Shown in pieces: positions 60,346-64,000 of a stretch of DNA of 64,000 bases. A program made the position numbers and the translations under genes. Numbering within the stretch: position 1 is the first letter of the stretch; the number at the start of each line of letters is the position of its first letter. The notes beneath the pieces were generated by a model, which made no database searches, was not told the origin of the DNA, and saw only the letters and a program-made list of their open reading frames with translations. Origin of the DNA: Onchocerca volvulus (taxonomy: Eukaryota > Nematoda > Chromadorea > Rhabditida > Onchocercidae); contig HG738139.1 in NCBI GenBank assembly GCA_000499405.2, positions 2,894,976 through 2,958,975 on the forward strand, in the 5' to 3' direction.

Positions 60346-61843
60346 TTATTTATTGGAAAAATTAGCAGTACGAAAATGCGATGCAAGTAATGTTGTATAG
60401 AATGGAAATAATGGATTGATAAGAAACGGAAATGATTCGTTCATTTCGCATTCGCGGAATCCTTTGGCAAATGGATTACTCTCGATTTTAAGTTCTGTTA
60501 TCTAGAAAAAAAAAAAAAAGGTAGAATGAGAAATAAATTTAATCAATTCTTTAATACTCATTACAGAAGCTATATCTTTTTGTCATTTATTTGATTTCTA
60601 TAAAATTGATTCATAATATTCAGTAATTTTTTCAGCTTAAATAGCTACTTCGAGAATTGAGTTTTAATATTCAAACTTTGAACTTTACCCGATGATTTTG
60701 ATAAGCAGTAACAGCCATGAATGATGTACTGGAGAATGAAAATGTTCGACATTGACGTCCGTTTCCATCAGCATGCACGACGATATGTATGTTTGGTTGA
60801 TAACGATGCATCGAATTTACAATTATCTGTCAAGTTCATATCATGAAGCTATGATATGATAAGGATTTGCTTACTGAATAAACTATTTAACTGAGCTTAA
60901 AAATTCAAACTTTGTTTCGTGTAAATTTAAAAGAATTTACCCTTTCGCATTTTTGTTCATAAAATAGTTTAAAAACAGAACAGTGATGCTGGTCAATAGT
61001 TTACTAGCACTTTCTGAGATTTCAAAAAAAAGCATTTTTCATATAATGAAAATTTCCGTATTTTTAATCTGCATAATTTTTTGAGTAAATTTTTTTTATA
61101 GAAAATTCCGCTTTTAGAAAGAAATCAGTTTCATTTCTACTTAGATTATTTTTTCAAATTTACAGATTAACTGGAAATAAATTTGGCTTTTCTTCTGTTA
61201 TTTCAGTTCAAAATTTTATAATTAAAATTAATTATTTTGCTTAAAATTCATTTTGTTATTTGATAATGAGCCATGATTATGGTTATCAAGAAATGATATA
61301 CGTACATGACCATTTTGATCCAATTGATTGTTGGTTAATTTAATTTTATCAAAAGATACTGTCTGACGCATCCAATGTTCACCGAGAGCAGGTGATTCAC
61401 TATGCACATGAACTCGACATGGTAATTCTGCTTCTCCTATAATTTATAAAATCGACGAAAAAATTTTCTGATTTATCAAGAAAATCTTAAAATTGGCAAA
61501 TAAATCGATTCATTCTTCTAATGCCTTAAAAATCAATAATTCGATCTTAGCATAATGAAATAAGTATGATCAGTAAATACAATTAAATGAGTTAAAAATT
61601 AAAAAAGATTGAACAGATAAGTGTGCCAATCAATAATTTCAACAGATAAGTGTGCCAATCAATAATTTGAACATTAAATTCAATAAGTATAAGAATTTAC
61701 CCGGTCCAGCGACGATCCATTTCGATTGATGAAAAGCGTAACGATACCTTTTGTTATCGATACACGTCAAATCGACCATTAACGAGTAACGTGTAGTTGG
61801 TTCCAGGCCAGATATCGCTACTTGTAACGTTGGGAACATTCGT
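60346..61843 (-). CDS. T-box transcription factor, four 3' exons (N-terminus not found)
   Basis: Minus-strand exons 61843-61701, 61436-61306, 60826-60689 and 60501-60346 splice in phase. They encode most of a T-box: [36 protein letters not shown], then [52 protein letters not shown] and [17 protein letters not shown]. Acceptors are TTTTAG, TTATAG, TGACAG and TTCTAG; donors GTAAAT, GTACGT and GTAAAG. T-box proteins bind TCACACCT-type DNA and control embryonic cell fate. The tail after the domain is only about 33 residues, ending at a TAA overlapped by AATAAA. The first exon(s), with the conserved EMIVTKxGR stretch, should lie above 61843 but were not found before the window edge. The subfamily is not assigned. 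Confidence 0.93.
61612..61669. repeat. 29-bp tandem duplication in T-box intron
   Basis: Units 61612-61640 and 61641-61669 match at 28 of 29 positions and contain AGATAAGTGTGCCAATCAAT. They lie in the intron between the first two visible T-box exons. Confidence 0.95.
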
Positions 61844-64000
61844 CTAAAATTTAATTTGAAACGAATAAAAAGGAGAAAGTGGTACAATTTGAAAAATAGT
61901 TCCAAATAAATTCAAAATTTAACAAATTTGTCTTAATTTTTTAAAACAAAATCATAGTCTGTAAATGTTATCAATTATTTATCACTGATTGAAAAGATGG
62001 CGAAAAGATAAGGCGGAAAAATTTCTTTGCAACATTTGACACTTTGAATACTTTTACTGTTATCTTTTATGATTAATCAGTTATGCACTTTTTTAAATTA
62101 AAAATTTCAATGTCAAAATTGAAATTGTAATAAACTGACTTTCGTTTTATAAACGCTAACAATTCTTTTAGATTTGTTTCGTTTCAAGTTGTAGTTTAAT
62201 ATTTTTCTAACTTTTTCTCATTTTGCAAATGCGATTTGATTTTTCATCAAATTTACAACTTTTCAGAAAAAAAAGGTAAAAAATAATTTATAGAAAGAAA
62301 AAAAAATATTTTCATGATATTTAATTATTTTTTGCTTTTTTTTTTTTTGAATCAAAAGTTTCCTTGCTTAAAAATCTTGATGTCAAATTGTGCGATGCTA
62401 TACAGTAAGCTAATCGTATACTAAATTAACAGTAATTTTTAAATCTTAATATTATATAAAAGATTATATAATAGATATGAAAGATCTTAATATTATATAT
62501 AAACAATCAACCCCTTTTTTTTAAAAATAAAACTTCTGTAAATGATTAAGCTTTCGTACGATGTGGATTTATGCTGGATTAAATTCCCGAGATATTCCTA
62601 AACTATGTTCCCGATCAATTTTCATCCATAATTCATTCCCAAATTTCAAATTTCTGTTTTATCACAGTATCATCCATAAAATATTACAGAAAATATAACT
62701 GCTAATTTGATTAATTCAATGTATAATACAGTAACTTGAGAATGGCATGCTTTTGAATCAGCTTTTATGTGTTTCTAATTTATTATTAAACCTGAATATT
62801 CCTATTTAAGTTTTTAATTTATTGTTAAACCTGAATTCTTTTAAGCAGGTTAATTACAATTGTGTCAAGAAAAAAAAAACAATGACTAGGAAAATTCTAC
62901 ATTTTTTTATTTGTAAGATTCATTAATGAAGGATGAATAATTCAGCTCAATGTTTATTTTATCAACAATTTGAATTGCTTAAAATTATTTCATCTTCAAG
63001 AATAGAAATATCAATATTCAATTATAAGTAAGGGTTTCGAAAATTTTGGAAATAACAAAATCGTAGTATTATTTGCGAATAATAAATAACAAAGATTCTT
63101 GTCTCGATATAGAAACACAATATTTTTATCTAAAACATTAATATAGTTTTAATGCTATTATATACATAATTTATATATATATATATATGTATGCAAATAG
63201 TTTTTAATTTATGCGATTACCATAATATTTTGACAAAATTATATGTTAATATATTTTTTAATATCCAGAATAGTTTTTTCTGGTGTATCATAACGTTTGG
63301 GTACTGAATTTTGCAAAATATTTATTAAAATAAAAAATACTATCTAGTTTGCATAAATTAAAAGTTATTTGCAATTTTTTAATTTATAATTTATATCCTT
63401 CTTCATTATTTATGACTGATGTGATAGAACTTGAATTGAAAAATCATCAAATTAATACACTTTACAGAATTGAAATATTTAATATTAAGTTTCATTCAAT
63501 CATTTCAGTTCGCTGCTCAATATTTTTCTTTTTTTCATGTTTGAAAAAATTCCTTAGGAAGTTTTTTTTTTTATTCATTCAGACATTCAATCGCTAAATA
63601 ACTTATGATAAGATTATGATATTAAATAGTAATCAAACTTCTGATCATATTAGCGTATTTATAAAATTACTTTTTAGTTATATTGCATTAATGAATTTGT
63701 ATTAAGATTTCGTTTGTAAACGATTATTAAAAGATGATAGTAATCATAGTAATAAATAAAAAATAACAATAACAAATGTTGTATTGATTTACTTGAAAGC
63801 AAAGTCAAACAATATATTGATTTACTTGAAAGCAAAGTCAAACAATATAAAAACCAACAAAGAACCAAAAAATTGATAAGAATTGATAAAATGATTAATC
63901 TAAATTTGCTTACTATTTCATCTTTTTTAGCCTTCCTTTATCTTTTCATTATTCATATTGATAAGGATTATAAAAATTGGATGATAAATTGCTAAAGTCA
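61844..64000. other. region upstream of visible T-box exons
   Basis: It is expected to be T-box intron or promoter. It contains (TA)n near 63171-63190 and a perfect 33-bp tandem duplication at 63782-63847. A short minus frame near 62650-62570 reads ELWMKIDREHSLG, faintly like a T-box start, but lacks the following conserved residues. Confidence 0.5.
63782..63847. repeat. perfect 33-bp tandem duplication
   Basis: Units 63782-63814 and 63815-63847 are identical and include GATTTACTTGAAAGCAAAGT. A recent slippage or assembly duplication is likely. Confidence 0.95.

Noticed and set aside
62570..62650. Minus frame ELWMKIDREHSLG as the missing T-box first exon
   Set aside because: The frame stops soon after, lacks the EMI-T-K-GR stretch and has no donor in the right phase. 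Similarity is too weak.

Overview
The window is about 70% or more A+T, with many homopolymer runs, small exons, GT-AG introns and pyrimidine-rich splice acceptors. This points to a nematode. Two Hox genes with nematode-style N-termini and a degenerate interstitial block of TTAGGC, the nematode telomere hexamer, support that. Presence of a Hox3-type gene, which Caenorhabditis elegans lacks, argues for another clade; a spirurid or filarial-type worm is plausible but unproven. One assembly gap of 529 N lies at 743-1271.

Layout. 1-8.6 kb is AT-rich intergenic DNA with microsatellites and inverted repeats. At 8677-8747 on the minus strand is a miRNA hairpin whose 5p arm resembles miR-10/miR-993-5p and whose 3p arm resembles miR-993-3p and C. 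elegans miR-231. A Hox3-type gene (two exons, 12500-17206, +) and a labial/Hox1 gene, ceh-13 (three exons, 32866-36912, +), follow in the same orientation. That is the canonical Hox order with Hox2 missing. About 15.7 kb of apparently gene-free DNA separates them; it holds a perfect DR1 nuclear-receptor motif and paired Pbx/Hox-like sites. Degenerate tandem duplications lie upstream of both genes.

From 37 to 48.6 kb the DNA is again mostly non-coding, with a stop-free protein-like island at 42.9-43.15 kb, a 26-bp inverted repeat at 44 kb and the telomere-like block at 45.8 kb. 48.6-51.5 kb is a decayed Helitron (PIF1-like helicase remnant, subterminal repeats, hairpin plus CTAG ends). Just beyond it, on the minus strand, is the C-terminal exon of PEX19 with its CaaX box. 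A single-exon four-finger C2H2 gene (56381-57049, +), a two-exon Myb/SANT-like candidate (57978-58738, -) and the 3' four exons of a T-box gene (60346-61843, -; the start is not found) complete the window.

The left half is therefore a Hox1-Hox3-miRNA segment that may share developmental regulation. The right half is a mixed region of transcription factor genes next to transposon debris. Assignments rest on motif recognition and splice-site reading only; no database search was possible.
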